64,000 bases of DNA from Hyphomonas chukchiensis (GTDB taxonomy: Bacteria > Pseudomonadota > Alphaproteobacteria > Caulobacterales > Hyphomonadaceae), in assembly GCF_000682695.1 (NCBI RefSeq), contig NZ_AWFG01000015.1, positions 1-64,000 on the forward strand, read 5' to 3'. Below the pieces are notes generated by a model. That model was not told the DNA's origin. It searched no databases and saw nothing but the letters and a program-made list of their open reading frames with translations. Shown in pieces: positions 1-12,292 of this stretch. Within the stretch, counting starts at the first letter, position 1; each line of letters opens with the position of its first letter. The translations under genes and the position numbers were made by a program.

Positions 1-47
1 GCCAGGATAACAGTTGCTACGCTTTCTTTCCTCCGATATTCTCAAAA

Positions 48-3039
<2,992 letters not shown>

Positions 3040-3045
3040 TCAGAT

Positions 3046-3067
3046 AACCCCATAAATATAGGGGGTT
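3046..3067 (-). promoter_or_regulatory. Candidate gyrB promoter -10 inside an inverted repeat
   Basis: About 30-50 bp upstream of the gyrB start, AACCCC (3046-3051) and GGGGTT (3062-3067) form inverted arms around an AT-rich core. On the minus strand the core reads TATATT (3060-3055), a good -10 candidate. A matching -35 is not clear. The A/T core between G/C blocks would be sensitive to supercoiling, which suits a gyrase gene, but that is inference. Confidence 0.35.
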
Positions 3068-3188
3068 TCGGCCCATAAGGGAAATGAATCGGGCCCTATT
3101 TAGCAGTGCAAAAAAGCTCCCATTTTCCGCAATGAAAACAGAGGCTTGTGATGTGTCATTTTGGGTATTTCAGGCGCTTCGCCTACCC

Positions 3189-5198
3189 TCAGCCCTGAGG
3201 GGGCTTTTTCTTGAAGGTTTTTGCCGGTTTGGCGCCTTTTGCGAAGGCCGGTTTGCCCTTGAAAGGGGGCTTGCCGCCGGAGGCTGCGCCGCCGGGTTTT
3301 GGCTTGCCCTTGTAGGGTTTCTTGTCCTTCGGGCCGTCGTGCTGGATGTAGTCAGCGAGCGATGGCTCCTTGGGCTCCCTGGCGGGGGCGCCCTCTTCCC
3401 ATTTCGGCTTTTTCGACTTGTAGGCCGGTTTGGCGTCGGTGTTCCAGTTGCCTTCGCCCTTGGCTGAGGCCTTCTTGAAGGGCGGTTTGACGTGCGGCGG
3501 ACGGACCGGGCGCGCCGGGCGCTCGTCGTCGAACTCCTTGGCAGGCGGGCCGTCGAGCGGGAAGGCACGGATGCCCTTCTCGAGCGAGGCACCTTCGCCG
3601 AGGGACGCGAAGAAGCGGTCAGCGGCTTCGCGGGTCAGCTCGACATGCGTGTTGGCCGGGTTGATGCGGATGGCGCCGATATCCTCGCGGGAGAGGCCGC
3701 CTGCCTTGCAGAGCATGGGGAGCAGCCAGCGGGCTTCAGCGTTCTTCTTGCGGCCGATGTTGAGCGAGACCCAGGCGGCGTTGTCGAAGCCCTTTCGCTC
3801 GGCGCGCGGGCGTTTCTCGCGGGGCTCACGGTCGGTCCAGTCGGAACGGTCGCCGCGTTCCTTGCGGGCCGGCGGGGCGCGGTCGTCGACATCGCGCAGG
3901 TCTTCCGGTGCCGAGCGGCCTTCGCGGCTCTTGCGCAGGAAGGCTGCGACGACCTGTTCGGCGCCGTGCGTTTCGATCAGCTTGGCGATCATCTCGGCTT
4001 CGCTCTCGTGGATCGGGCGGCTGAGGGCCGGATCGGCGAGCAGGCGCGCGTCATCAAGGGCGTTGATTACTTCGGCCGTGGGCGGCTTGCCCCAGGTCGC
4101 ATCGATCTTGGCATCGTTGAGCAGGCGTTCGACGCGGCGGCGGCCTTTTGGCGCCACGAGAAGCGCGCTGACGCCCTTGCGGCCCGCGCGGCCTGTACGG
4201 CCAGAACGGTGGAGCAGGGTTTGCGGGTCACGCGGCAGGTCGGCGTGGATGACCAGGCCGAGGTTCTGCAGGTCGAGACCGCGCGCGGCAACGTCGGTTG
4301 CGATACAGACGCGGGCGCGGCCGTCACGCAGCGACTGGAGCGCGTTGGAGCGTTCCTTCTGGCTGAGCTCGCCGGAGAGGGCGACGACGGGGAAGCCCCG
4401 GTTGCCCATGCGGCTCATCAGCTTGTTGACGGCGGCGCGGGTCGTGCAGAAGACGAGCGCGCTTTCACTGTCGGAATGGCGGACGATATTGACGATGGCA
4501 TTCTCTTCGTCGCCGGGGGCAACGAGCAGGGCCTTGTATTCGATGTCGACGTGCTGGGATTTCTCAGCTTCGGTCGTGACGCGCACGGCGTTGCGCTGGT
4601 AGCGGCCGGCGAGGGCAGCGATGCCTTTTGGCACAGTTGCGGAGAAGAGCAGCGTGCGGCGCTCGGCAGGCGTGTCCTGCAGGATGTGCTCAAGCTCGTC
4701 GCGGAAGCCCATGTCGAGCATTTCATCGGCCTCATCAAGGACGACGACGCGCATGTCGGAGGTGACGAGCGAACCGCGCTTGATGTGGTCCGACAGGCGG
4801 CCGGGCGTGCCGACGACGATATGGGCGCCGCGGGCGAGGGCTTTCTTCTCGTCGCGCATGTCCATGCCGCCGACGCAGGTGGCCATGCGGGCACCGGTGG
4901 AGGCGTACAGCCATTGCAGTTCGCGGGCGACCTGCTGGGCGAGTTCGCGGGTTGGCGCGACGATCAGGGCGAGAGGGGCATCGGCATTTCCGAACTTTTC
5001 GGCGCCATCGAGCAGGTCGCCCGCCATGGCAAGGCCGAAGGCGACGGTCTTGCCGGAGCCGGTTTGCGCGGAAACGAGGAGGTCTTGTCCGGCCAGCTCT
5101 GTTGCAATCACAGCGGATTGCACTTGGGTGAGGCTCTCATAGCCACGTGCGGCGAGCGCCTCGGCAAGGGCCGGAGGAACGAGGGGGGTATCAGTCAT
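3189..5198 (-). CDS. DEAD-box ATP-dependent RNA helicase with DbpA-type RNA-binding domain
   Basis: A cytoplasmic RNA helicase of the DeaD/CsdA/DbpA group that remodels ribosomal or structured RNA. Domains in order: RecA-1 with motif I AQTGSGKT (residues 44-51), PTRELA, DEAD near 155 and SAT near 186; RecA-2 with HRSGRTGRAGRKG near 335; a DbpA-like RNA-binding domain at about 480-550; and a Lys/Pro/Gly-rich basic tail at about 575-669 that probably binds RNA non-specifically. The 669-residue length is long because of that tail. It lies in the same direction as gyrB but is separated from it by about 170 bp. Which E. coli paralogue it corresponds to cannot be decided, so I leave the symbol empty. 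Confidence 0.93.
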   Translation of the reverse strand: MTDTPLVPPALAEALAARGYESLTQVQSAVIATELAGQDLLVSAQTGSGKTVAFGLAMAGDLLDGAEKFGNADAPLALIVAPTRELAQQVARELQWLYASTGARMATCVGGMDMRDEKKALARGAHIVVGTPGRLSDHIKRGSLVTSDMRVVVLDEADEMLDMGFRDELEHILQDTPAERRTLLFSATVPKGIAALAGRYQRNAVRVTTEAEKSQHVDIEYKALLVAPGDEENAIVNIVRHSDSESALVFCTTRAAVNKLMSRMGNRGFPVVALSGELSQKERSNALQSLRDGRARVCIATDVAARGLDLQNLGLVIHADLPRDPQTLLHRSGRTGRAGRKGVSALLVAPKGRRRVERLLNDAKIDATWGKPPTAEVINALDDARLLADPALSRPIHESEAEMIAKLIETHGAEQVVAAFLRKSREGRSAPEDLRDVDDRAPPARKERGDRSDWTDREPREKRPRAERKGFDNAAWVSLNIGRKKNAEARWLLPMLCKAGGLSREDIGAIRINPANTHVELTREAADRFFASLGEGASLEKGIRAFPLDGPPAKEFDDERPARPVRPPHVKPPFKKASAKGEGNWNTDAKPAYKSKKPKWEEGAPAREPKEPSLADYIQHDGPKDKKPYKGKPKPGGAASGGKPPFKGKPAFAKGAKPAKTFKKKPPQG

Positions 5199-5328
5199 TT
5201 AGCATATGTCTTTCAAGGGCGTGCGCGGGGAATCCATGCGCAGCGCACCGTTCTTGCGTGGAACGGAGCGAGGTTTTGCCGCTCATTGCACGTTTCAGGC
5301 CGCATTGCTACTGCGGCTGACATTCCCC

Positions 5329-5853
5329 TCAGAAGGGGTTGAGGGTGTAGCCCTGTTGCTGCAGCAGGGCATGGGACGTCATCGCGGACAGGGAAATCGT
5401 GATTCCGGGGAGCAGATCTTCCTGCGCAATGTCGCGCGCGGCCGAGGTGGTTCCGCAGAGGTCGATCGTGGCGCCGGCGGCGAGGAGTTCGGCGATCAGT
5501 TCCGCATTCGGGTTCGGGTGGCCGAGTTTTTCAGCGGTCAGGAGGTCAGCCGAGGCGGCGCCATGGACAACAATGGCAGCTGAGAGGTTTTCAGGCGCGA
5601 CGCCCGAGCCCGCATGCATGTTGAGGAAGCGCGCGACTTTGACCAGATCGCTGTTGATCTCGCCGTCCGGAGCGGCCTTCGACATGTCGAAGGCGACTTT
5701 CATGACCGTGCCTTCGGGCAGGCGGGCGCTCTCGCGCGGCGCATATTTTCCATAGTCCGGCACCAGTGTTCCGGCGACGAAATCGTCCTCGCCGGCATGG
5801 GCGGCCGTGGCCAGGCAAAGCGTGAGAGCGAGAGTAGCGAGGGATTTGATCAT
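5329..5853 (-). CDS. Secreted DsrE/DsrF-like family protein
   Basis: A 174-residue protein with a clear Sec signal peptide (hydrophobic residues 4-18, cleavage expected after AHA at about 20). The rest resembles the DsrE/F-like (YchN/TusD fold) domain. It shows a beta strand MKVAFDM, the stretch DLVKVARFLNMHAG, then VVHGAA, and a cysteine in TIDLCGTTSAARD near 132 in the place where DsrE-type proteins carry their reactive Cys. Cytoplasmic DsrE relatives relay sulfur; periplasmic versions like this one have no settled function. It is transcribed away from hemN and follows no obvious partner. A role in thiol or sulfur handling in the periplasm is inference. Confidence 0.75.
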   Translation of the reverse strand: MIKSLATLALTLCLATAAHAGEDDFVAGTLVPDYGKYAPRESARLPEGTVMKVAFDMSKAAPDGEINSDLVKVARFLNMHAGSGVAPENLSAAIVVHGAASADLLTAEKLGHPNPNAELIAELLAAGATIDLCGTTSAARDIAQEDLLPGITISLSAMTSHALLQQQGYTLNPF

Positions 5854-5962
5854 GAAAGGCTCCTTTGCGGGGACGCTAGCACCCGTATCCTGACGGGTCG
5901 AGCGCGGGACTAGGGGGTTTTCCGGAGTTCCGCCGTGTGCCTGATTTGCTAGCTCTTCCTAC

Positions 5963-7312
5963 ATGAAACAGAGCTGGATGACCTTCGCGCAGCGGCCCGT
6001 ACCGCGTTACACAAGCTACCCGACGGCTGCAGACTTTGCGCCAGCCGTGGGAGCGGGGGAGGCGCGGGCCTGGGCGGGGAGCGTCAAGCCCGGGTCCGCG
6101 ATCTCCGTCTATGCGCATATCCCGTTTTGCGACAAGCTTTGCTGGTATTGCGGCTGCGCGACGACGGTGCCGAACGGCTATGACCGGATCGCGGCCTATG
6201 TTGAAACGCTGCATGCCGAGATCGACCTCTGGGCCGATGCCATGGGGCCGCATGGCGGACTGGCGCATTTGCACTTCGGTGGCGGGTCTCCCAACTCGCT
6301 GCGGCCGGAGGACATGACCTCGCTGATCGGCCATATCGGCCGGCGGTTTGCCATGCGGCCCGATGCCGAGATTGCGATGGAGCTGGACCCGCGTGTGCTT
6401 TCCGAAGCGCAGGTCGAGGCCATGGCGGGGGCGGGCGTCAACCGTGTGAGCCTTGGCGTGCAGACGCTGAACCTGGATGTGCAGAAAGCCATCAACCGGG
6501 TGCAGCCGCGTGCGCAGGTGGAGCGGGTGATTGCCCGCCTCAATGCCGCTGGCATCACCAAGCACAATATGGACCTGATGTATGGCCTGCCGGGCCAGAC
6601 GGTGGCCGATGTGGAAGAGGCAGCCGCCTTTGCCGTGCTGCAGGGCACGTCGCGCATCTCGGTGTTCGGCTATGCGCATGTGCCATGGTTTGCCAAGCAT
6701 CAGGCGGCGATCCGCGAGGACATGCTGCCGGATATCGAGGCCCGGTTCGCGCAGGCCGAGGCGGCAACGGCCATCCTGCTGGACGCTGGCTATGTGCCCG
6801 TCGGGCTCGATCATTTCGCGCGGGAGGATGACAGTCTCGCGGTGGCGGCACAGACGGGGCATCTGCGGCGCAATTTCCAGGGCTATACCGACGACCCGTG
6901 CGACACGCTTGTCGGGCTCGGCACATCGTCCATCTCGCAGTTCAAAGAGGGCTATGTGCAGAACCTGAAGGATCGCAATGCCTGGCGTGATGCGGTTCAG
7001 GCCGGTCAGCTGCCGAGTGAGCGCGGCATTGCGCTGACGGAGGATGACCGTCTTCGCGCCCGTGCCATCGAGCGGTTGATGTGTGACCTGCGGGTCGACG
7101 TGGCGGAGGTGTGCGCCGAGATGGGCGCAGCGCCGGACGCGCTGGACGATGCGCTGGAGACGGCGCGTTTCCTTGTGCCGGCGGGCTTGTGCACGGTGAA
7201 TGACGGCGTCGTGACCGTGCCGCTATCGGCGCGGGTGATGCTGCGCACCGTTGCGCAGAGCTTTGACGGACGGTTCAAGCCAGCGCCGCGCCGCCACGCC
7301 AAAGCAGTCTAG
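5963..7312 (+). CDS. hemN: Oxygen-independent coproporphyrinogen III oxidase
   Basis: Radical SAM enzyme that decarboxylates coproporphyrinogen III to protoporphyrinogen IX in heme synthesis when oxygen is scarce. The 449-residue length matches true HemN. The N-terminus has the family pattern RYTSYPTA (residues 15-22). The iron-sulfur cluster motif is Cys56-x3-Cys60-x2-Cys63-x-Cys65, where the extra Cys after the CxxxCxxC is characteristic of HemN rather than HemW. GGGSPNSL near 107 is the SAM-binding glycine motif. The gene stands alone and ends convergently with the formylglutathione hydrolase gene, the two stops sharing CTAG at 7309-7312. I see no clear FNR/FixK box upstream. Confidence 0.95.
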   Translation: MKQSWMTFAQRPVPRYTSYPTAADFAPAVGAGEARAWAGSVKPGSAISVYAHIPFCDKLCWYCGCATTVPNGYDRIAAYVETLHAEIDLWADAMGPHGGLAHLHFGGGSPNSLRPEDMTSLIGHIGRRFAMRPDAEIAMELDPRVLSEAQVEAMAGAGVNRVSLGVQTLNLDVQKAINRVQPRAQVERVIARLNAAGITKHNMDLMYGLPGQTVADVEEAAAFAVLQGTSRISVFGYAHVPWFAKHQAAIREDMLPDIEARFAQAEAATAILLDAGYVPVGLDHFAREDDSLAVAAQTGHLRRNFQGYTDDPCDTLVGLGTSSISQFKEGYVQNLKDRNAWRDAVQAGQLPSERGIALTEDDRLRARAIERLMCDLRVDVAEVCAEMGAAPDALDDALETARFLVPAGLCTVNDGVVTVPLSARVMLRTVAQSFDGRFKPAPRRHAKAV

Positions 7313-8148
7313 GCTTTCAAGGCCTTGGCGTGGTGGGCGATATGATCGCTCATGAAGGTCGCGATGAAATAATAGTCGTGGCCGTAGCCTTCGTGCAGGC
7401 GGTAGGTCAGCGCCTGTCCTGACGTCTCGCAGGCCTCGATGAAGATGTCTGGCTTCAGCTGGGTTTCGAGGAACTGGTCGGCCTTGCCTGTGTCGATCAG
7501 GATGTGGGCATCCGTCTGGCGGTTCTTGACGAGTTCGGTCGCGTCATACTGTTCCCAGGCAATCGAGGGCGGGCCGATATAGGCGGTGAAGGCTTTCTCG
7601 CCCCATGGCACGCGTGACGGGCTTGTGATCGGCGAGAAGGCCGAGCAGGAGCGGTAGGTGTCAGGATATTTGAAGTGGAGCGTGAGCGCGCCGTGGCCGC
7701 CCATGGAATGGCCGAAAATGCCCTGGCGTTCCATGTCGGCCGGGAAGTTCGCGGCGATGACGGCGTGCAGCTCGCGAGTGATGTACTGGTCCATGCGATA
7801 ATGCTTGTCCCATGGCGCCTCGGTGGCGGTGAGATAGAAGCCGGCGCCCTGGCCGAGATCATAGGATTCGTCATCCGGCACGTCCGGGCCACGCGGGCTG
7901 GTGTCGGGCGCGATGATCATGATGCCATGCTCGGAGGCGGCGCGCTGGAGGCCGGACTTTTCCATGACATTGGCCCAGGTGCAGGTGAGGCCCGACAGGT
8001 ACCAGAGGACCGGGACGGGGCCCTTCTTCGCCTGCGGAGGAGTGTAGACGGCAAAGCGCATCGTGGTGCCGGTGACTGTGCTTTCATGGTCATGCACAGA
8101 GAGTGTGCCGCCAAAGCTTGCCCATGAGGATACGGGGGTTAGGGTCAT
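7309..8148 (-). CDS. fghA: S-formylglutathione hydrolase
   Basis: Esterase D family enzyme that hydrolyses S-formylglutathione to formate and glutathione, the second step of glutathione-dependent formaldehyde detoxification. GHSMGGHG carries the serine nucleophile; LSGLTCT near residue 55 supplies the oxyanion region, and the C-terminal GYGHDYYF holds the catalytic His. I start it at the ATG at 8148 because AAGGAG lies 9 nt upstream; a start further upstream would add 11 residues that do not fit the family. Length is then 279 residues, which is normal. The dehydrogenase for step one is about 3 kb away on the same strand, with a GST gene reading the opposite way in between. Confidence 0.95.
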   Translation of the reverse strand: MTLTPVSSWASFGGTLSVHDHESTVTGTTMRFAVYTPPQAKKGPVPVLWYLSGLTCTWANVMEKSGLQRAASEHGIMIIAPDTSPRGPDVPDDESYDLGQGAGFYLTATEAPWDKHYRMDQYITRELHAVIAANFPADMERQGIFGHSMGGHGALTLHFKYPDTYRSCSAFSPITSPSRVPWGEKAFTAYIGPPSIAWEQYDATELVKNRQTDAHILIDTGKADQFLETQLKPDIFIEACETSGQALTYRLHEGYGHDYYFIATFMSDHIAHHAKALKA

Positions 8149-8209
8149 GAAAAAGCGCTCCTTCGGGTTGGCGCCAAGCATGGCCCGAACCGGGCAGAAG
8201 GATCAAGGC

Positions 8210-9301
8210 ATGAGCGGTTATGTTCTCTATGGCGCGGAGGTCAGTTATTTTTCGGGCAAGGCCCGCGCCTACCTGCGCTGGCGCGGGGCAGATTTCGAGG
8301 AGCGCATCGCCACGCGTGAGGTTTACCGCGATGTGATTCTGCCCAAGGTCGGCTGGCCGGTGATTCCCGTAATGGAGATGCCGGACGGCGAGGTGGTGCA
8401 GGACACGGCGGACATTATCGCCGCCGTGGAGGCCGCGACACCGGATGGGCCGCGCGCAATGCCGGAGGGGCCGGTGCAGCGCGTCGTGTCGCTTCTTATG
8501 GAACTCTATGCCGACGAGTGGCTGGTATTGCCGGCCATGCACTATCGGTGGAACTACAACGAGGACTGGGCCTATGGCGAGTTCGGGCGCATCTCGGCGC
8601 CGGACGCCCCGCCACCCGAGCAATATGCGATCGGCCGGAAGAATGGCGAGCGGTTCAAGGGCGCCGTGGCCATGCTGGGCGTGAGCGAGGAGAATATCCC
8701 GGGCGTCGAAGCGGCTTATGAGGCTTTCCTGAAGGACATGACGGAACACTTGCGCCACCACGCCTACCTGCTGGGCGATCGGCCCTCGCTGGGTGACTTT
8801 GCGTTCAACGGACCACTCTACGCGCACCTGCTGCGCGACCCGGAAAGCGGGCGGATCATGGAGCGGCTGGCGCCCAAGGTGGCGGCCTATGTGCGCCGCG
8901 TGCAGGCGGGGGAGCCGGGCAATGGCGACTTGTTGGCTGATAATGGCATTCCAAAGACGCTTGAGCCGATACTCAGTCGTCAGATGAGTGAGCAGATGCC
9001 GATGCTGGTGAAGACAGCGGCGCTGTTTGGCGAGTGGGCCAAGACGGTGAAGGCCGGGGCGGACGTACCGCGCGGGTTTGGCATGGTTGAGTTCATGACC
9101 GGCGGCTTCGACGGCGACTGCGCGGCGCGGAGCTTCCCGCTCTGGCGGCTGCAGGCTGTGACGGACGAGATTGATGCGATGCCGGCTGAGGCGAAGACGC
9201 GGCTGGCGGAGCTACTGGACCGTGTGGGCGGGACACCGCTCATGGAGTTCCGTCTGCCGGCGCGACTGGTACGCAAGGATTATCGGCTGAAGCTGGCCTA
9301 G
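8210..9301 (+). CDS. Glutathione S-transferase family protein
   Basis: A two-domain GST-like protein. The N-terminal thioredoxin-fold domain (about residues 1-80) opens with YVLYGAEVSYFSGKARAYL and has the PVIPVMEMPDG cis-Pro loop and an ED-like DTADI glutathione-binding turn. A helical C-terminal domain follows, with the LGDRPSLGDFAF motif near 190 that is typical of the GST C-domain N-capping box. At 363 residues it is longer than the usual 200-230, the excess being a C-terminal extension of roughly 130 residues that I do not recognise. Start chosen at 8210; an in-frame ATG at 8180 is possible. It is divergent from fghA, so a link to glutathione-dependent detoxification is plausible but unproven. 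Confidence 0.85.
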   Translation: MSGYVLYGAEVSYFSGKARAYLRWRGADFEERIATREVYRDVILPKVGWPVIPVMEMPDGEVVQDTADIIAAVEAATPDGPRAMPEGPVQRVVSLLMELYADEWLVLPAMHYRWNYNEDWAYGEFGRISAPDAPPPEQYAIGRKNGERFKGAVAMLGVSEENIPGVEAAYEAFLKDMTEHLRHHAYLLGDRPSLGDFAFNGPLYAHLLRDPESGRIMERLAPKVAAYVRRVQAGEPGNGDLLADNGIPKTLEPILSRQMSEQMPMLVKTAALFGEWAKTVKAGADVPRGFGMVEFMTGGFDGDCAARSFPLWRLQAVTDEIDAMPAEAKTRLAELLDRVGGTPLMEFRLPARLVRKDYRLKLA

Positions 9302-9310
9302 GCGGACGCG

Positions 9311-9328
9311 CCCCTGCCTTCGCAGGGG
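9311..9328. terminator. Hairpin between convergent genes
   Basis: CCCCTGC and GCAGGGG form a perfect 7-bp stem closed by a CTTC tetraloop, placed just after the GST stop and before the convergent 113-residue gene. There is no U-tract on either strand, so it may act as a weak bidirectional terminator or only stabilise 3' ends. Confidence 0.4.
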
Positions 9329-9351
9329 ACGCGGCGCCTTTCGACCAGCGG

Positions 9352-9693
9352 CTATTGCGCCGTTGGGCTTGTGCCCTCGTAGGGCGTGAACTTCAGGTCG
9401 TAGCCGTAGGGTTTTTCCTTTGGCGGAGCATCAGGCTCGGTGGCATAGATTTCGACCTTGCCGGCCATCTTGAAGCCGAGATGATTGCTGATCGCGATCA
9501 TCATTTCGGCGGCCTCCTCGGTGTCCTTCGCCCAGGCCTTCATCGAGAGGACGCAGGGGCCGACCTCTGTCTTGAAGTCGGCATTGGCCTCGACCACAGC
9601 GCCATCGGCAACCATGGCGAAATGATCGAAATTGGTTTCTGTCTGTCCGTAGCGGAGCTTCAGTTTCCAGTCCTTGTCTGCCCCGTCGCTCAT
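9352..9693 (-). CDS. Conserved small protein of unknown function
   Basis: A 113-residue acidic, soluble protein that I do not recognise. It has no signal peptide and no membrane segment. The composition (many Lys, Glu and Asp; one Cys in the stretch GPCVLSMKAW) suggests a small alpha/beta domain. Its ATG overlaps the stop codon of the RidA-like gene by 4 nt, so the two are almost certainly translated from one mRNA. It is the last gene of the adhC-VOC-GFA-RidA run. Some role connected with that operon is likely from position alone; no catalytic motif is visible. Confidence 0.75.
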   Translation of the reverse strand: MSDGADKDWKLKLRYGQTETNFDHFAMVADGAVVEANADFKTEVGPCVLSMKAWAKDTEEAAEMMIAISNHLGFKMAGKVEIYATEPDAPPKEKPYGYDLKFTPYEGTSPTAQ

Positions 9694-10157
9694 GACTTCA
9701 CGGCGATGCAGTCGATCTCGAGGCTTGCGCCCATGGCAAGGGCTGTCACGGCCACGGTTGCGCGGGCGGGCTTGGGATCGGGCAGGGCGGCCTTGTAGGC
9801 CTCATTCATCTCGCCGAAATTGTCGATATTGTTGAGGTAGACGGTGCATTTCACGATGTTTGAAAGATCAGCGCCCTGGCTTGCGAGCGTGCGCTCCATG
9901 TTGAGGAAGATCTGCGTCGTTTCCGGGCCGGTGCCGCCGGTGACGAGCTTGCCAGTGGCAGGGTCCGTGCCGAGTTCGCCGGAAATGTAGATCGTGTCGC
10001 CTGCGGTGACTGACTTGGAGAAAGGCAGCTGCGTGCCACCCATCGCCTGGCTGCCGAAATGGCTGACAGTGGGTTTCGCCCCAAATTCATTTGCTTCGAC
10101 TGCAACGCAGCCCGTGAGGGCAGCAAGCGCCGCGCCCATCAATGCCCATTTCATCAT
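9690..10157 (-). CDS. RidA/YjgF family protein with lipoprotein signal
   Basis: RidA-fold proteins deaminate reactive enamine/imine intermediates or act as related hydrolases. The C-terminal part has the family pattern: GDTIYISGELG, QIFLNMERTLASQGADLSNIVKCTVYL, and a final ALAMGASLEIDCIAV. Unlike cytoplasmic RidA, the N-terminus is a hydrophobic signal ending in the lipobox LTGC (Cys about residue 16 from the ATG at 10157), so the product should be a lipid-anchored periplasmic protein. An ATG at 10175 directly coupled to the GFA stop would add six residues ahead of the signal; I prefer 10157. The RidA Arg that binds carboxylates appears as KPARATVAV near the C-terminus. Confidence 0.88.
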   Translation of the reverse strand: MMKWALMGAALAALTGCVAVEANEFGAKPTVSHFGSQAMGGTQLPFSKSVTAGDTIYISGELGTDPATGKLVTGGTGPETTQIFLNMERTLASQGADLSNIVKCTVYLNNIDNFGEMNEAYKAALPDPKPARATVAVTALAMGASLEIDCIAVKS

Positions 10158-10174
10158 GTTCGTCTCTCTTTCCA

Positions 10175-10642
10175 TCAGCTGTTGTCCGGTCTGGCGCCGT
10201 GATCTGCAAAGGCCTGCATGATCATCGGGAAGTCAGACATTTCGGGGAACCCCTCGTATGAGAACTCTGCCCCGGTTTGCGCGAAAGGCAAACGGGTGGC
10301 CGTGCCCGTTTCCATGATCGGCGCCGCCCAGGCGGCATTATCGAGCATGGTCGACCTCAGATTGACCATGTCCATGCCGGCGGGGCGCGTGAACAGCCAG
10401 GACAGGCAGTCCGGGCAGTAGAAGTGCTTGTGCTCGCCCTTCAGCGCGCCGATCACGGGCTCGCCGCTGGTCACTTCGAACCCTGCGTCCGGCAGGAACA
10501 TGGAGAGGGAGTAGGGCCCGCTCGTCAGTTTCTGGCAGCCGCGGCAATGGCAGACCATGGTGACCATGGGCGGCGCAGAGATTTTCATCTGCACGCCGCC
10601 GCACAGGCAGCTGGCCTTCCAGGGAAGTTTCCAGTCCGTCAT
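10175..10642 (-). CDS. GFA family (CENP-V/GFA domain) protein
   Basis: A 155-residue zinc-binding protein of the glutathione-dependent formaldehyde-activating-like family. The metal-ligand cysteines are present: CLCGGV near the N-terminus, VCHCRGCQ near residue 33, and YCPDCLSWLF near 80. Family members were named for formaldehyde-glutathione adduct formation, though that activity is disputed for many. It sits between a VOC protein (7-nt gap) and the RidA-like lipoprotein gene (stop and an ATG overlapping), downstream of formaldehyde dehydrogenase, so here the context does support a formaldehyde or thiol-adduct role. The start at 10642 gives the normal family length; the open frame upstream overlaps the VOC gene and looks non-coding. 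Confidence 0.88.
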   Translation of the reverse strand: MTDWKLPWKASCLCGGVQMKISAPPMVTMVCHCRGCQKLTSGPYSLSMFLPDAGFEVTSGEPVIGALKGEHKHFYCPDCLSWLFTRPAGMDMVNLRSTMLDNAAWAAPIMETGTATRLPFAQTGAEFSYEGFPEMSDFPMIMQAFADHGARPDNS

Positions 10643-10649
10643 GCTTGGC

Positions 10650-11027
10650 CTAGCCCCGATGCAGCGCGCAGAGCTTGTTGCCGTCAGGGTCGCGCAGGTA
10701 GGCGAGGTAGAGGCGGCCTGCACCTTCACCGCGCCAGCCGGGCGCATCCTCGATGGGCGTGCCGCCAGCAGCGGCGCCGGCCTTGTGCCATGTGTCCGCT
10801 TCTTCAGGAGAAGACATCGCGAAGCCGATCGTGCCGCCATTGGCGTGCGTGGCGGGCTTGCCGTCGATGGGCGGTGTCACGAGGAAGACGCTGCCATTGT
10901 GCAGGTAGACAAGGCGGCCCTTCGGGTCGGTGATCGCGGGCTTGCCGCCAACCGATGTGAACAGGGCGTCGTAGAAGGTCTTGGATTTTTCGATGTCGTT
11001 GGTGCCGACCATCATATGGCTGTACAT
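10650..11027 (-). CDS. VOC (glyoxalase/bleomycin resistance) family protein
   Basis: A 125-residue vicinal-oxygen-chelate fold protein. It begins with MYSHMMVGTNDIEKSKTFYDALF, the usual first beta strand and helix with a metal-ligand His, and ends in YLAYLRDPDGNKLCALHRG, where the Glu/His ligand region and DPDGN turn are typical. The specific substrate cannot be read from the sequence. Enzymes of this fold include glyoxalase I and thiol transferases, which would suit its place between formaldehyde dehydrogenase and a GFA protein. It is the second gene of the presumed five-gene operon. Confidence 0.88.
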   Translation of the reverse strand: MYSHMMVGTNDIEKSKTFYDALFTSVGGKPAITDPKGRLVYLHNGSVFLVTPPIDGKPATHANGGTIGFAMSSPEEADTWHKAGAAAGGTPIEDAPGWRGEGAGRLYLAYLRDPDGNKLCALHRG

Positions 11028-11056
11028 GTTCGTTCTTTCTCTTGCTGGAGCTGAAT

Positions 11057-12163
<1,107 letters not shown>

Positions 12164-12234
12164 GGGGCAGTCTCCGGATATTGTGTTGCCCTTACGTAGA
12201 CCGGCTCGGCCCGATGATCCACTCCCCAACCTGA

Positions 12235-12263
12235 TTGACTTTGGTTTGGCGTCCAACTATATA
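12235..12263 (+). promoter_or_regulatory. Promoter of the nitroreductase-marR operon
   Basis: TTGACT (12235-12240) and TATATA (12258-12263) are spaced by 17 bp, a near-consensus sigma-70-type promoter. Transcription would start about 12270, some 23 nt before the ATG at 12293. The -10 lies inside the palindromic operator described separately. Confidence 0.65.
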
Positions 12264-12282
12264 GTTCGGTATCAAACCAAAG
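12239..12282. promoter_or_regulatory. Nested palindromic operator between frmA and the nitroreductase-like gene
   Basis: A 44-bp element symmetric about 12260.5. The outer arms CTTTGGTTTG and CAAACCAAAG (12239-12248, 12273-12282) and the inner AACTATATAGTT (12255-12266) share the same centre; 17 of 22 positions match between the halves. It covers the -10 and the start region of the rightward promoter, and its right arm overlaps the ribosome-binding site. The inner box is the size and style bound by MarR-family repressors, and a marR gene lies in the operon it controls, so autoregulation is a likely reading. Confidence 0.6.
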
Positions 12283-12292
12283 GAGCAGGACG

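Noticed and set aside
3183..3210. Terminator hairpin CCCTCAGCCCTGAGGG at the helicase 3' end
   Set aside because: The stem is followed by T only on the plus strand, where no gene precedes it, and it overlaps the helicase C-terminal codons. I regard it as chance from the Pro-rich tail.
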